Below are positions 8,013 through 17,323 of a stretch of DNA of 64,000 nucleotides, one piece after another (within the stretch, counting starts at the first letter, position 1; every line of letters begins with the position of its first letter). Source of the stretch: Lysinibacillus pakistanensis (lineage in GTDB: Bacteria; Bacillota; Bacilli; Bacillales_A; Planococcaceae); NCBI RefSeq assembly GCF_030123245.1, contig NZ_CP126101.1, positions 1,548,501-1,612,500 on the forward strand, written 5' to 3'. A program made the translations under genes and the position numbers. The notes beneath the pieces are model-generated. The model was given only the letters and a program-made list of their open reading frames with translations. It made no database searches and was not told where the DNA came from.

Positions 8013-9062
8013 CTATTCAGCTTTTACCAAAATTTTAATATGATTTCTTTCTTTTAATAGTCCTTCGAAACCTTCTTCTATTACTTGATCGAGTTTAATG
8101 CGTTTCGTCACTAATTTATCAGCAGCGAAGTATCCTTGTGCCATTAAATTAATAACAGCTGGGAAAACATCACGGTATCCAATAATACCAGTAAGATTAC
8201 GCTCTCTTAGCACAAGATCTTGTGGATGAATTGGTGCTTCTTTTTCGAAGATACTAACAACCATAGTTTCACCGTTAAATTTTGTAGAGTGGATGGCCTG
8301 TTTTAATACTGGCGGAACACCAGTAACTTCAAATGCAACATCAACGCCACCATTTGTAAGTTTTTGAATTTGCTCTACCGCATCACCAGTAGCGGGATCA
8401 ATTGCAATTGCACCAAATTCTGCCGCTTTTTCTCTACGTTGCTCAGATAATTCCACAGCATAGATTTCAGATGCACCAGCAGCTTTTAATGCTTCAATTA
8501 CTAGTAGACCGATTGGACCTGTACCAAATACAGCTGCTTTATCGCCTACTTTTAATTTACTTTGTTTTACTGCGTGAAGTGCTACCGCAGATGGTTCAAC
8601 AAGTGCCCCTTGTTCATATGAAACACCTTCTGGTAATTTGTGTAGCATGTGCTCTGGAACAGAAGTGAATTCAGAGAAACCACCGCCGCCTCCAGCAAGA
8701 CCATAGAAGCCCATTTTTTCGCAAAGATTGTATAACCCTTGTTTACAAGGCTCACATTCACCGCAATTATAGATTGGCTCTACTGCAACACGATCACCAA
8801 CTTGTACTGTCGTTACACCTTCGCCAACTTCTACAACTTGTCCTGAGAATTCATGTCCCATAACAATTGGTGCTTTATCGCCAGTTAAAGGATGTGGTTG
8901 ATCTGCTGGTATAAAGATAGGACCTGCTGTATATTCGTGTAAATCACTACCACAAATACCGCACCATTCAACTTTAAGTTTTACTTCGCCTTTTTTTGCA
9001 GAAGGCTCTTCAATATTTTCTAATCGTAAATCTTTAGCGTTGTGCCATCTTAATGCTTTCAT
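8013..9062 (-). CDS. bdhA: (R,R)-2,3-butanediol dehydrogenase / zinc alcohol dehydrogenase
   Basis: This 349-residue medium-chain dehydrogenase is closely similar along its length to Bacillus subtilis BdhA, which interconverts acetoin and 2,3-butanediol with NAD(H). The catalytic zinc region is present (WCGICGSD, Cys37; GHE at 69-71), as are the four structural zinc cysteines (100, 103, 106, 114) and the Rossmann loop GTGPIG near 180. TAGGAGA precedes the ATG by about 11 bases. It is a single-gene unit with its own terminator. An upstream palindrome at 9102-9117 may be its operator. Confidence 0.88.
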   Translation of the reverse strand: MKALRWHNAKDLRLENIEEPSAKKGEVKLKVEWCGICGSDLHEYTAGPIFIPADQPHPLTGDKAPIVMGHEFSGQVVEVGEGVTTVQVGDRVAVEPIYNCGECEPCKQGLYNLCEKMGFYGLAGGGGGFSEFTSVPEHMLHKLPEGVSYEQGALVEPSAVALHAVKQSKLKVGDKAAVFGTGPIGLLVIEALKAAGASEIYAVELSEQRREKAAEFGAIAIDPATGDAVEQIQKLTNGGVDVAFEVTGVPPVLKQAIHSTKFNGETMVVSIFEKEAPIHPQDLVLRERNLTGIIGYRDVFPAVINLMAQGYFAADKLVTKRIKLDQVIEEGFEGLLKERNHIKILVKAE

Positions 9063-9101
9063 TATATTGCATCTCCTAACGATAAAATCTATTACAAATC
9101 T

Positions 9102-9117
9102 ATTATAGTACTATAAT
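9102..9117. promoter_or_regulatory. Perfect palindrome in the bdhA promoter region
   Basis: ATTATAGTACTATAAT is a perfect 16-bp palindrome, 40 bp upstream of bdhA; a related half, TATTATAGTT, recurs on the minus strand near 9130-9140. It contains TATAAT-like boxes, so a bound repressor would block the promoter. The regulator is unknown. Confidence 0.4.
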
Positions 9118-9205
9118 ACAAATAGGGGAACTATAATATCTTATTCGAAATTATTAGATTCTTTAATCATTCTGAATAGTGTTTTCTTTCTACTACTCAA
9201 AATAA

Positions 9206-9805
9206 TTATTTATAAAACTTTACACGACCTTCCAGTGGTTGGAACTCTTTTTCACCTGGTTGTGCGATTGGATTACCAAACGGCATTTGCGCAATTAATT
9301 TCCAGTCTTCAGAAATATTCCATTCCTTTTTCACTTCATCATCAATTAACGGATTATAGTGTTGTACAGAGACTCCTAGTCCTTCTGCCTCTAAACCAGC
9401 CCATACTACTAACTGATGCATCCCTGATGCTTGGTTAGACCAGATTGGGAAGTTATCAGCATAAGAAGGGAATTGCCCTTGAAGAGATTTAATGATTGAC
9501 TCATCTTCGAAGAATAATACTGTCCCGTATCCTGATTTAAATGAATCCATTCTTTGTTGAGTTCCTGTGAAATCTCCCTCTCCAACTACATTACGTAAAA
9601 TGTCAGTTGTAATATTCCATAATTTATCATGAGCTTCACCTGTTAATACTACTAAACGAGCAGTTTGCGAGTTGAAAGCTGAAGGTGTATGCTGAACAGC
9701 AAATTCAACAATTTCCTTAATTCTCTCATCAGATACTTGTACATCTTTATTAATTCCATAGTAAGAGCGTCTTTCTTTTAATGCAGAATAAAATTCAATT
9801 GCCAT
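9206..9805 (-). CDS. Nitroreductase-family oxidoreductase (Frm2/Hbn1-like)
   Basis: The 199-residue protein is an FMN-dependent nitroreductase fold: an N-terminal RRSYYGI motif (FMN phosphate contact), TPSAFNSQTARLVVL (residues ~41-55), and a C-terminal QMPFGNP. The long central part with FFEDESIIKSLQGQFPSYADNF and WSNQASGMHQL is typical of the Frm2/Hbn1-like subgroup, which reduce nitro compounds and quinones. GGAGGAACAAAC precedes the ATG. It is monocistronic; the next gene downstream is bdhA, 143 bp away. Physiological substrate unknown; a role against electrophile or quinone stress is inference. Confidence 0.82.
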   Translation of the reverse strand: MAIEFYSALKERRSYYGINKDVQVSDERIKEIVEFAVQHTPSAFNSQTARLVVLTGEAHDKLWNITTDILRNVVGEGDFTGTQQRMDSFKSGYGTVLFFEDESIIKSLQGQFPSYADNFPIWSNQASGMHQLVVWAGLEAEGLGVSVQHYNPLIDDEVKKEWNISEDWKLIAQMPFGNPIAQPGEKEFQPLEGRVKFYK

Positions 9806-10421
9806 AATGTTTGTTCCTCCTAGTAATTCCTAAAATGTTGAGGTTTCAATATATCTTAATATGATGCTACTAATTGTAATCAGTCATTCTGTCAAAATGA
9901 TAGACAGTACAAGTGAACAGTCAATTAAATATCTCTATTCAATATATCTCGATCTCGAGGTAATTTTATTACAAATATATTTTCAAAGTCAAAGCCTATG
10001 CTCACTAATATTTCAAAAGCTCCAAACTATTTACAAGTACTTAAGATAATCTTGAAAAAACAATGTCAAAATCCCCATGAAAATGAAATAATAAAATCAT
10101 AATAAGAAAACAATTTTATAATTTGTTTTTAGTATTTAAAAGCTTCTGTCAGATTTATATGCGAATAACAATTTGCTGTAGGTGTTGAACTAGATGAGTT
10201 GCTACAATAATAGAATCTTTCGTTTCCTGTGGTTAAGCACACCATGTCAAAAATTTTTATTGTAAACGCGCAAAAACTGAAGGAGCAATTTAAACCATAA
10301 TTGCTCCCATCTATTGGAATAAAAAATATGCTCATAACCCTAAATGCAAACTTTTTAAACTAATCTCTCGTTAACTCAATATAGAAAAACTGCTCAAGAA
10401 ACGAGCTTTAATTGATAACTT
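9806..10421. other. Intergenic, no supported gene
   Basis: About 615 bp of AT-rich DNA between the nitroreductase promoter and the end of the TerC gene. A short frame from ATG 10246 (MSKIFIVNAQKLKEQF then stop) resembles the start of a quinone reductase-type protein but is too short to support. No hairpin with a T run was found. Confidence 0.4.
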
Positions 10422-11189
10422 CTACCCATTTAGTTTTGACTTATTGCTAGGTGCAAACCATCCGATTAAGGCAATCCCTACTAAAACTCCATAGAAAATC
10501 ATAGTCCAGAGGGTACTGTGAGGGAAGTGATGATCTAAAATGCCTATATCCTTGTGGGCAAGAGTTATAATAGCTAGTTTGACACCAACCCATGCAACTA
10601 TTGCATATGCTGTTGTTTCTAATGCTGGACGTTTTTCAAGTAGTTGTACAAACCAAGTTGCTGCGAATTTGATTAGGACTAGTCCAGCAATTCCTCCAAG
10701 AACAACAACAATAAATTGCCCTCCATCCATGCCTCCAAAATCATCTAGGGGAGAATCGGGAAGACCAAGAGCTAGAGCAACTGCAGCAAGTATTGAATCG
10801 ATTGCAAAAGCAAGGTCCGCTAAAGCAATCTTGCCAACAGTTGGACCGAAACCTTTACCAGCAACTTTTTTTTCATCGTCCTTATGAATATTCTTATTTC
10901 CTTTCCCAAACAGTGCCTTAATGACATGTTTTAATCCGAGATAAAGAAGATAGGCTGCTCCTATTGCTTGGATCTGCCATATATTCGCAATAAAGGAAAT
11001 TGCAAAAAGTGCAGCAAATCGGAAAACGAAAGCCAAAATGATTCCGTAATTTATAGCTCTTTTTTTCTGTTCTTCGGGTAAATGCTTGGCAATAACTGCA
11101 AGTACTAGAGCATTGTCTGCCGATAATAATCCTTCTAATCCTATTAGAATTAATAATGCCCAGGCATACTCTAACCATATTGAATCCAT
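10422..11189 (-). CDS. TerC-family membrane protein (MeeF/YceF-like)
   Basis: The 255-residue protein has seven or so membrane segments with the TerC signature acidic motifs: GLEGLLSADNALVLAV near residue 18 and ALADLAFAIDSILAA near 124. In Bacillus subtilis the TerC proteins YceF and YkoY (MeeF, MeeY) export manganese and help metalate secreted enzymes; tellurium resistance is an older name for the family. No other ter genes are nearby. A terminator-like hairpin lies 60 bp upstream in the leader, but I do not see a yybP-ykoY manganese riboswitch there. Confidence 0.85.
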   Translation of the reverse strand: MDSIWLEYAWALLILIGLEGLLSADNALVLAVIAKHLPEEQKKRAINYGIILAFVFRFAALFAISFIANIWQIQAIGAAYLLYLGLKHVIKALFGKGNKNIHKDDEKKVAGKGFGPTVGKIALADLAFAIDSILAAVALALGLPDSPLDDFGGMDGGQFIVVVLGGIAGLVLIKFAATWFVQLLEKRPALETTAYAIVAWVGVKLAIITLAHKDIGILDHHFPHSTLWTMIFYGVLVGIALIGWFAPSNKSKLNG

Positions 11190-11247
11190 CTAATAATAAT
11201 CCCCAATCTTTTTTTAATATAATTACAGGTAAAATATTCCTAAAAAT

Positions 11248-11273
11248 AAAAAAACCCCAATTAGCCAGTTGGG
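11248..11273 (-). terminator. Terminator-like hairpin in the TerC leader
   Basis: On the minus strand CCCAA...TTGGGG is followed by seven Ts. It lies 60 bp upstream of the TerC start in the same direction. With no minus-strand gene upstream it may be an attenuator, or the end of an unseen transcript. Confidence 0.55.
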
Positions 11274-11641
11274 TATTATTGGAAATATTGCTAAAGAACC
11301 AAATGCTTTCATAGTTGAAGAGTATACTTTTATTATGACCATTTTTACGTTATCCTAAGCGTTCAATTTAATAGGACTACTTTATGTTCCTTTTATAATA
11401 AATGCAGAGCTTGTTCTGGAATTTCGTCCTTTATATGAATATGATTTCAATCTTCGAATTCACAATTTATTCGAATAACAAAATCTTCTAATTTAAATGT
11501 CTTTCATTGTCCCAATTCAAAAATACAATTAAATTAGTATAAAAACTTAGAATATGACATTAAGCACAATTTATGATATAAAAATCGTTTATTTATTCAT
11601 AAATGTGAAAGGGGATAAACAAATTCTTTTGGGATTATGTA

Positions 11642-11674
11642 TTTACTTTATCTTTGTAACAAAGATAAAGTAAA
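11642..11674. repeat. Perfect 33-bp palindrome
   Basis: TTTACTTTATCTTTG (11642-11656) and CAAAGATAAAGTAAA (11660-11674) are perfect arms around a 3-nt centre TAA. There is no T run on either side, so it is not an ordinary terminator; it could be an operator or an IS-related hairpin. Confidence 0.6.
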
Positions 11675-11805
11675 AAGCTAATGTCGGAGTCTGCTATGGT
11701 ATATATGCAAATTAGAGGTAACTGCTATTGAATTAAGATGGAGTCTATTGTTTGAACATTGTGAGTATTATCTAATAAAATATTGGTTTGAAAATTTAGA
11801 GAAAT

Positions 11806-11853
11806 AGAAATAACCAGGGTACTCAATCATGAAAGAGAACTCTGGTTATTTCT
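11806..11853. repeat. Inverted repeat, possible terminator
   Basis: AGAAATAACCAG (11806-11817) and CTGGTTATTTCT (11842-11853) are perfect 12-bp arms with a 24-nt loop. The loop is long and the T run short, so terminator function is uncertain. Confidence 0.5.
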
Positions 11854-11967
11854 AAGGTAGAAAATGCACCAATTCCAAAAGAGAAGCATAGGGGCAAAAC
11901 GCTTGAAGATATTCTTGAGGATTTGGATATGAGAGATTTATTAAACTAAAAATTAAAAAAGAGAAGT

Positions 11968-12580
11968 CTAACTTGGTAGTGACCCCTTAAAGTTAGAGTT
12001 TTATTTATGCAGCTAATTGGCTGGCATGAGTTCGGTATTTTACCGGGCTCATGCCGGCTAATTTTTGTTTAATTCGATCGTTATTATAGTAATCGATATA
12101 CTTCTCTATTTTCTTCTTTAATGCTTCATAGGAGATTAATTCTTCTCCGTAATAAATTTCTTGTTTGAGTAAGCCAAAAAAGTTCTCCATGGTCGCATTG
12201 TCTGCACAGGTTGCTTTACGAGACATGCTTTGGAAAATCTTGTTTCGCTTTAATGTTATCACCCATAGATGATGTTGATAATGTCAGCCCTGATCTGAGT
12301 GAATCGTTGTACGGTATTGGGCATGTTCTTGAATAATTGGGAGTGCTTGTTTAGTCTATTACGAAATCAAGTGTAGGGCGTTTAGACATACTAAAGCCCA
12401 GTATTTCAACGTTATATAAATCCATAATCGGACTTAAATAGAGTTTTTCGTTGTTTGTACATTTGAATTCTGTTACGTCTGTCACGAGTTTTTGTAAGAA
12501 GTACGTTGTATGGAAACGGCGGTTTAATCGATTCCTCCAAGACCTCTTGATTCCTGAGATACAATAAATAACTCAATACT
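11968..12580 (-). pseudogene. Decayed IS3-family transposase (OrfB)
   Basis: The open part (12005-12262, 85 residues) contains CADNATMENFFGLLKQE and YIDYYNNDRIKQKLAGMSPVKYR, the last DDE glutamate region of IS3/IS150-type integrase. Upstream on the same strand the earlier domain can be read in pieces: LVTDVTEFKC, KLYLSPIMDLYNVEILGFSMS, and TIHSDQG followed by a stop, separated by frameshifts. The DDE residues are therefore in different frames. The element's end lies near 11968-11995, where CTAACTT/AAGTTAG forms an inverted repeat. Inactive. Confidence 0.8.
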
Positions 12581-12756
12581 TCCTTGGGACTTCTTTTCCT
12601 TGCATCATGTCATTTTTTATCTTTAATTAATCCATGAATATTAAACGCCTCATTAATTAATTGCTTTATGTGTTCATAATCTTTTCTCTCAAGACTTCTA
12701 TATTTTACTGTACACAAGATTTTCTTCTTTACTTTATAAGAAAAATATGTAAATAT

Positions 12757-12785
12757 ATAAATAAACCGTCGGTCGGTTTATTTAT
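12757..12785. promoter_or_regulatory. Operator palindrome of the downstream TetR gene
   Basis: ATAAATAAACCG and CGGTTTATTTAT are perfect 12-bp arms around TCGGT, ending one base before the AGGAGG of the TetR gene. A repressor here would block the promoter or early elongation; self-regulation by the adjacent TetR protein is the natural inference. Confidence 0.75.
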
Positions 12786-12797
12786 AGGAGGTATATG

Positions 12798-13409
12798 ATG
12801 GCAAGAACAAAAAAGAACTTTGAACATAAAAAAAGCGATTTATTAATTCAAATATGGGAGGTTCTTATGCAATATGGTTATGAGAAAATGACACTACCCA
12901 TTATTATCAAGGAATTGGGCATATCAAGAGGGGCTTTTTATCATTATTTTCAGTCAAAAGAAGAATGTGTAGACGAAGCTGTTAAATTGTTTGTTGAAAA
13001 TGCGGTAGTGGAATTAAAGGCTAAGGATAACAAGACATTATCCGCAGATGTAAGGCTTAAAATGGCAGTTCAAAATAGTATTAATCTCTTTCATCAAAAT
13101 CAAGAGCAAAATAGGACTATTAATCAACCAGAAAATGCTATATTCCATCAAAAACTAATGATAGGTCTAACTAAATATCTTTCCCCATATTTTGCAGAGA
13201 TCATTGAACAGGGAGTGGAGGAAAAATTTTTTCACACGTACTATCCCTTAGAAATGGCCGAAATGTTCTTGACATTATCAAATTTTTATTTAGACAAAGA
13301 TTTATTTCATTGGGATACAGAAACCATTCCACATAAAATAACAGCCTATGAAGAATTGTTAAATAAAGGATTAGGAACAACAAAATACATTGGCTTTTTT
13401 ACTGAATAA
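12798..13409 (+). CDS. TetR/AcrR-family regulator of the ABC transporter
   Basis: Two ATGs are adjacent (12795, 12798); the second is six bases from AGGAGG and is chosen, giving 203 residues. The N-terminal helix-turn-helix is clear (IWEVLMQYGYEKMTLPIIIKELGISRGAFYHYFQSKEECVDEAV, residues ~18-60). The C-terminal ligand domain is typical in size. The gene is 15 bp upstream of the ABC ATPase and probably co-transcribed, with the palindrome at 12757-12785 as its operator. It likely senses a compound exported or resisted by the transporter. Confidence 0.87.
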   Translation: MARTKKNFEHKKSDLLIQIWEVLMQYGYEKMTLPIIIKELGISRGAFYHYFQSKEECVDEAVKLFVENAVVELKAKDNKTLSADVRLKMAVQNSINLFHQNQEQNRTINQPENAIFHQKLMIGLTKYLSPYFAEIIEQGVEEKFFHTYYPLEMAEMFLTLSNFYLDKDLFHWDTETIPHKITAYEELLNKGLGTTKYIGFFTE

Positions 13410-13424
13410 AAAGGAGATGGATAA

Positions 13425-14132
13425 ATGGAAACTGTTTTAAAAATACAAGGTGTAAGCAAAAATTTTAATGATTTTGATACAGTTTTACATGAAATTAACC
13501 TTTCATTTTTCGCCCAAACTTTTAATGTAATACTCGGACAAAGTGGTTGTGGAAAATCAACGCTCATCAATATCATGTCAGGACTAATGAAGCCAACAAG
13601 AGGAAATGTTTATTATAAGGATTTAGATATTTCCCATGCAGAACAGAAGGAGATAATTGAATTAAGACGCTATAAATTCAGTAATATTTTTCAAGATTAT
13701 TTACTATTATCGGAATTAACTGTAAGGGAAAATATTGAATTAGGAAAAACAGGGAGAGCTCATGATTTAGAATACAGCGAACTTACTGAAAGGCTAGGAA
13801 TAGAAACATTAGCAGAGCGATTTCCAAATGAGTTATCTGGTGGACAACAACAACGAGTCTCTATTGCACGAGCAATGATTAAAAATCCAGAAATCTTGTT
13901 TTGTGATGAAGCAACAGGAGCTTTGGACGAAACTAACAGCAAACTTGTTGTGGATTATTTAAAGGAATTAAATAAAACTTATGGTACTATTATTATTTTT
14001 TCTACACACAATCTTAAAATTTCCACAGTTGCTGACCGTATTATCACAATGAAGGATGGTCTTATTGAGGACGATTATCAAAATCCTTTTCCTCAGCCCA
14101 CTTTTAGAAATGATATTAGGAGATTTCCATAA
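13425..14132 (+). CDS. ABC transporter ATP-binding protein (MacB/LolD/BceA type)
   Basis: The 235-residue ATPase has Walker A GQSGCGKST (~39), signature LSGGQQQR (~138), Walker B ILFCDEATGALDE and a switch histidine in FSTHN. This subtype pairs with FtsX-like permeases in antimicrobial-peptide or lipoprotein export. AAAGGAG lies nine bases before the ATG. Its stop overlaps the permease start (TAATG), so the two are translationally coupled. The next genes downstream are a two-component system, a common arrangement in peptide antibiotic resistance loci. Confidence 0.9.
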   Translation: METVLKIQGVSKNFNDFDTVLHEINLSFFAQTFNVILGQSGCGKSTLINIMSGLMKPTRGNVYYKDLDISHAEQKEIIELRRYKFSNIFQDYLLLSELTVRENIELGKTGRAHDLEYSELTERLGIETLAERFPNELSGGQQQRVSIARAMIKNPEILFCDEATGALDETNSKLVVDYLKELNKTYGTIIIFSTHNLKISTVADRIITMKDGLIEDDYQNPFPQPTFRNDIRRFP

Positions 14133-15862
14133 TGAGTAGCGTATATAAACAAATATATAAGAGTTTACTTTATGAAAAAGCAACTGTATCTGTGTTATTT
14201 TTTTTGAGCTGTTTAGGCTCTTTTATGTACTTTTTTGTTCAAGTATCTATAGATGGAAATCTAACACATCTGACTTATAAAAAAGCAATGGCACTAACAA
14301 TTAATAGTTCAGAAAAAGAGTTTTTGATTGCATTACATTCTAATCAAATTTTAGCAACTACTTTTTTAATAATTCTTTCATTGATTGCAGCATTTGCATT
14401 TTACATGTTTTATAAAAAATATTACCGAAATCATATAAAAGAAATTGGTTGTTATAAGGCATTCGGGTATTCAAATAAACAGATAATTGTAGTTGTATTT
14501 TTTATTACTAGTAGCCTTTCTTTTATTGCCTTAATAGTTGGTTTTGTATTGGGGTGGATTTTTTCTGATGTATTATTGCAGTTATATCGTTCATCTTTCG
14601 ACATAGAATTACTTCATAAGGGGATTTTTCCTTCAAATATAGGAATAGGCTTCCTATTTATTGTAGTATTATCTGGGATAATGGCGATAGTGCCGTATTA
14701 CAAATTTTTGAAATTGGAACCTTCTTCATTATTACGTAATTTTCCTGAAGAACATCAAAATAAATGGGAAGTCTTCATTAACCATAAACTATCACATGTA
14801 GCTCCAGTCAAATATCGGAGTTCCCTCCGTATGATTTTACGTAAGCCATTTACAGTTGCATTGATATTCCTGTCAGTTGGTTTTTTTACGGTTTTATGGA
14901 TTATAAGTATTTCACTTAACTTCAGCAGTCAATATATTTTTGAAACCCAGACCCTTGGTAGGTCCTACAAATATGATATCCAATTGGATGACTATCAGCC
15001 ATACCATCCTTTAAAAGGAGATAGTACTTTCTATTTAAGTAGTGAAGTTGGTATTTCGTGGAAAGAAAATGTGATTAATCAACAAGCAATTGGATTTCAT
15101 AAAAAACCGAATTTGTTTCAATTGTATACATTAGATAACAAGGAGCTTTTCTTACCAAAAGATAAAGAAGTGTATATTAATGAGGCTTTATCTGAGCTCT
15201 ATGGAATACGACAAAATGATTTTATCGATATACTGGTAAATAATAAAAACTATACAGTAAAAGTTGCTGCTATTGTGAAAAATGCAGAGATTAATACTAT
15301 TTATCTTTCTGAAACCCAACTAGCAAGGATCTTATCCCTAAATGAGCCAATCTATAACGGTGTACTATCAAATACTATTCCAAAAGAATACCAGAATGAA
15401 TTAATAATAACTGAAAAGGAACGTTTAGCTTTATTACAAAAGAATAATGTTTCTAATAGAATAAGTGCAGTTATCAATCAACTATTAGGTTGTGTTACTG
15501 GCTGTTTGCTTCTTTATCTTGTCATACTGCTAAATTTTCAAGAATGCACAAGAAATATTCTTATTTTAAATATGCTAGGGTATACTGCAAAATCTATTAA
15601 CAAAATGCTAATCAGTATTTATAAACCTCTAATGAATGTTGCATTTGTAATCATGCTACCATTAAGTATTATTGTTTGTCAGTTCATACAAAAAAAACTT
15701 TCGATAGAAACAGGTGATTACATTCCGTTTCAAACTAATTTGATTATAATTGGAGGTATTTGGTTGTTGCTAAATCTACTTTATCATCTTATCCAACTTA
15801 GGTTTAACAACAAAGTTGCCAATATTCAAACTACAGAACAGACTAAAAAATATATCATGTAA
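14132..15862 (+). CDS. ABC transporter permease (FtsX-type)
   Basis: The 576-residue membrane protein has an N-terminal membrane segment (~20-42), a three-segment FtsX block (~85-205), a second membrane segment near 245, a large extracytoplasmic domain (~270-440) and three C-terminal segments. This resembles BceB/VraE-like or macrolide-type permeases but is shorter than BceB (about 650). It is coupled to the ATPase by TAATG. Substrate is unknown; a role in sensing or resisting a cell-envelope peptide together with the following kinase is inference. Confidence 0.8.
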   Translation: MSSVYKQIYKSLLYEKATVSVLFFLSCLGSFMYFFVQVSIDGNLTHLTYKKAMALTINSSEKEFLIALHSNQILATTFLIILSLIAAFAFYMFYKKYYRNHIKEIGCYKAFGYSNKQIIVVVFFITSSLSFIALIVGFVLGWIFSDVLLQLYRSSFDIELLHKGIFPSNIGIGFLFIVVLSGIMAIVPYYKFLKLEPSSLLRNFPEEHQNKWEVFINHKLSHVAPVKYRSSLRMILRKPFTVALIFLSVGFFTVLWIISISLNFSSQYIFETQTLGRSYKYDIQLDDYQPYHPLKGDSTFYLSSEVGISWKENVINQQAIGFHKKPNLFQLYTLDNKELFLPKDKEVYINEALSELYGIRQNDFIDILVNNKNYTVKVAAIVKNAEINTIYLSETQLARILSLNEPIYNGVLSNTIPKEYQNELIITEKERLALLQKNNVSNRISAVINQLLGCVTGCLLLYLVILLNFQECTRNILILNMLGYTAKSINKMLISIYKPLMNVAFVIMLPLSIIVCQFIQKKLSIETGDYIPFQTNLIIIGGIWLLLNLLYHLIQLRFNNKVANIQTTEQTKKYIM

Positions 15863-15954
15863 CACAGCAATCTTTCTGTAAGTAAAATGATGTGAAATTA
15901 GCAGGAAAGCGAAAGGAAGCAAAGAATGAAAAAAATAATGTAATATTACTTTGT

Positions 15955-16100
15955 AATCATCGCGTCCATTCAATAACTTCTAACTGACCTGCATCGTGCA
16001 GGCCTAAGGACAATTCAAAATCCGGACACATTGTTTATCTGTGCGAAAGCGAAGCGGCTGCTACAATTACAACCAAGGCGTAATTGATTATCACCAAGAA
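15955..16100. repeat. Dispersed structured intergenic repeat, copy A
   Basis: Contains CAATTCAAAATCCGGACACATTGTTTATCTG, TGCGAAAGCGAAGCGGCTGCTACAATTAC and GGCGTAATTGATT in pieces; the same order of blocks occurs at 28440-28550 (copy C) and partly at 26990-27075 (copy B). It separates the ABC genes from the kinase gene. No ORF. Confidence 0.6.
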
Positions 16101-16162
16101 TGATTTGTAAATATTTATTTATAGGAATGATGGTCTACACACCGAAGATAGGGGAATAAAAT

Positions 16163-17323
16163 ATGAAAGCAATAAAAGATCAAAGGAAATGGCATTGGTT
16201 GGACTATTTTTTATTTCTTATGCGTACGATATGGTTTACATTTAATGGCTATGCGATATTCATTAGTACGATTGGTTCAGAAAAGTGGATTTTACTTTTA
16301 TGGGCTAGTTGTTCTTATATAATACCCCATCTATTTTACCGACCTGGGCTTATAAAGTTCCAATATTATATAATGACCGAGGTGTTGTTAACTGGTTCTT
16401 TGTTTATTTACTTATCAAGTCAGCATGAAATAGCAGTGACTTATAGTTTTCTACTCGTGCCTATCCTAACTGTTGCCTATGCTTGTCAAGTTAAGCCATT
16501 AATTTGGTTAGGTCCTTTTTTAGTAGTTGGTACCTGGGCCGGCAGTCTTTTCATTAATAAGGATTTCTTTGCACTTTTAATAGACACAATTATTTTTTAT
16601 GGGATTGGGTTTTGCCTAGGAAGAATGACTATTGTCAATAACGCTAATAAAGAGTTAATTGCCTCTATTGAGGAAAAAAATAAGCATCTGGAATACTATT
16701 CAAAAAGGATTGAGGAACTGACGATTAGGGAGGAACGAAATCGAGTTTCACAAGATTTGCATGATACCGTCGGCCATATTTTTACATCAGTCATAACCAG
16801 TTTAGATGCCCTTCCTTTTCTATATCAGGCAGATAAAAAAGAAGCAGAAAAAAGTATAAAAGAGATTTCGGATTTAGCACGAAATGGATTGAATGATGTG
16901 AGAAAAACAATTCATCATATGTCGCCAATGAATCATCAAACACTTGTTGAATCGGTGCAAGAATTGATTGCTGATTTTATGAAACATACAGCAACAGATA
17001 TTAAGCTGAATGTTGAAGGGAAAGCTATCAAAGTTAGTGAAAGAGTAAAGTTTGTAATTATTCGTTGTATACAAGAAGGGCTTACAAATGCGAAAAGACA
17101 TGGTCAGTCAACTTTTATTAAGGTAAATATTTCGTTTAAACAAGAAGAATTAATTGTTCTTATTGAAGATAATGGGAATGGTTGTGATGAATTGAATTTA
17201 GGATTTGGATTACGCTCAATGAAAGATCGAATATCGGCATTAGCAGGAACAGTTAATTTTCATTCTAAATCCAATAATGGCATGAGAATAACGTGCAACA
17301 TACCAATAGCAAAGGAAGTTTAA
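16163..17323 (+). CDS. Sensor histidine kinase (NarL-partner, HisKA_3 type)
   Basis: The 386-residue protein has about five to six N-terminal membrane segments (~15-155) with almost no extracellular domain, a coiled-coil, then the dimerisation region ERNRVSQDLHDTVGH with phospho-acceptor His200, and a HATPase_c domain (EGLTNAKRHGQS; DNGNGC; GFGLRSMKDR). Lack of an external sensor is typical of intramembrane-sensing kinases that respond to cell-envelope stress or to a partner transporter. It is 300 bp after the ABC permease gene and overlaps the regulator gene. Signal unknown. Confidence 0.9.
   Translation: MKAIKDQRKWHWLDYFLFLMRTIWFTFNGYAIFISTIGSEKWILLLWASCSYIIPHLFYRPGLIKFQYYIMTEVLLTGSLFIYLSSQHEIAVTYSFLLVPILTVAYACQVKPLIWLGPFLVVGTWAGSLFINKDFFALLIDTIIFYGIGFCLGRMTIVNNANKELIASIEEKNKHLEYYSKRIEELTIREERNRVSQDLHDTVGHIFTSVITSLDALPFLYQADKKEAEKSIKEISDLARNGLNDVRKTIHHMSPMNHQTLVESVQELIADFMKHTATDIKLNVEGKAIKVSERVKFVIIRCIQEGLTNAKRHGQSTFIKVNISFKQEELIVLIEDNGNGCDELNLGFGLRSMKDRISALAGTVNFHSKSNNGMRITCNIPIAKEV

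Larger units (their letters stand above)
11276..11967. other. Intergenic with two strong inverted repeats
   Basis: No gene with a ribosome site. It holds a perfect 15-bp-arm palindrome (11642-11674), a 12-bp-arm inverted repeat (11806-11853), and after that an open frame without a start (11854-11949, ending MRDLLN) that looks like the C-terminal tail of an AbrB-type antitoxin, probably a remnant. Confidence 0.4.

Noticed and set aside
7756..8043. 95-codon plus-strand ORF
   Set aside because: It is antisense to the conserved 5' domain of the group II intron and the bdhA terminator, has no ribosome site, and its composition comes from the RNA structure on the other strand.
10129..10335. 68-codon minus-strand ORF
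   Set aside because: No ribosome site and random-looking composition; no family features.
11190..11400. yybP-ykoY manganese riboswitch upstream of the TerC gene
   Set aside because: Searched for because TerC homologues carry it, but the conserved blocks are not present on either strand.
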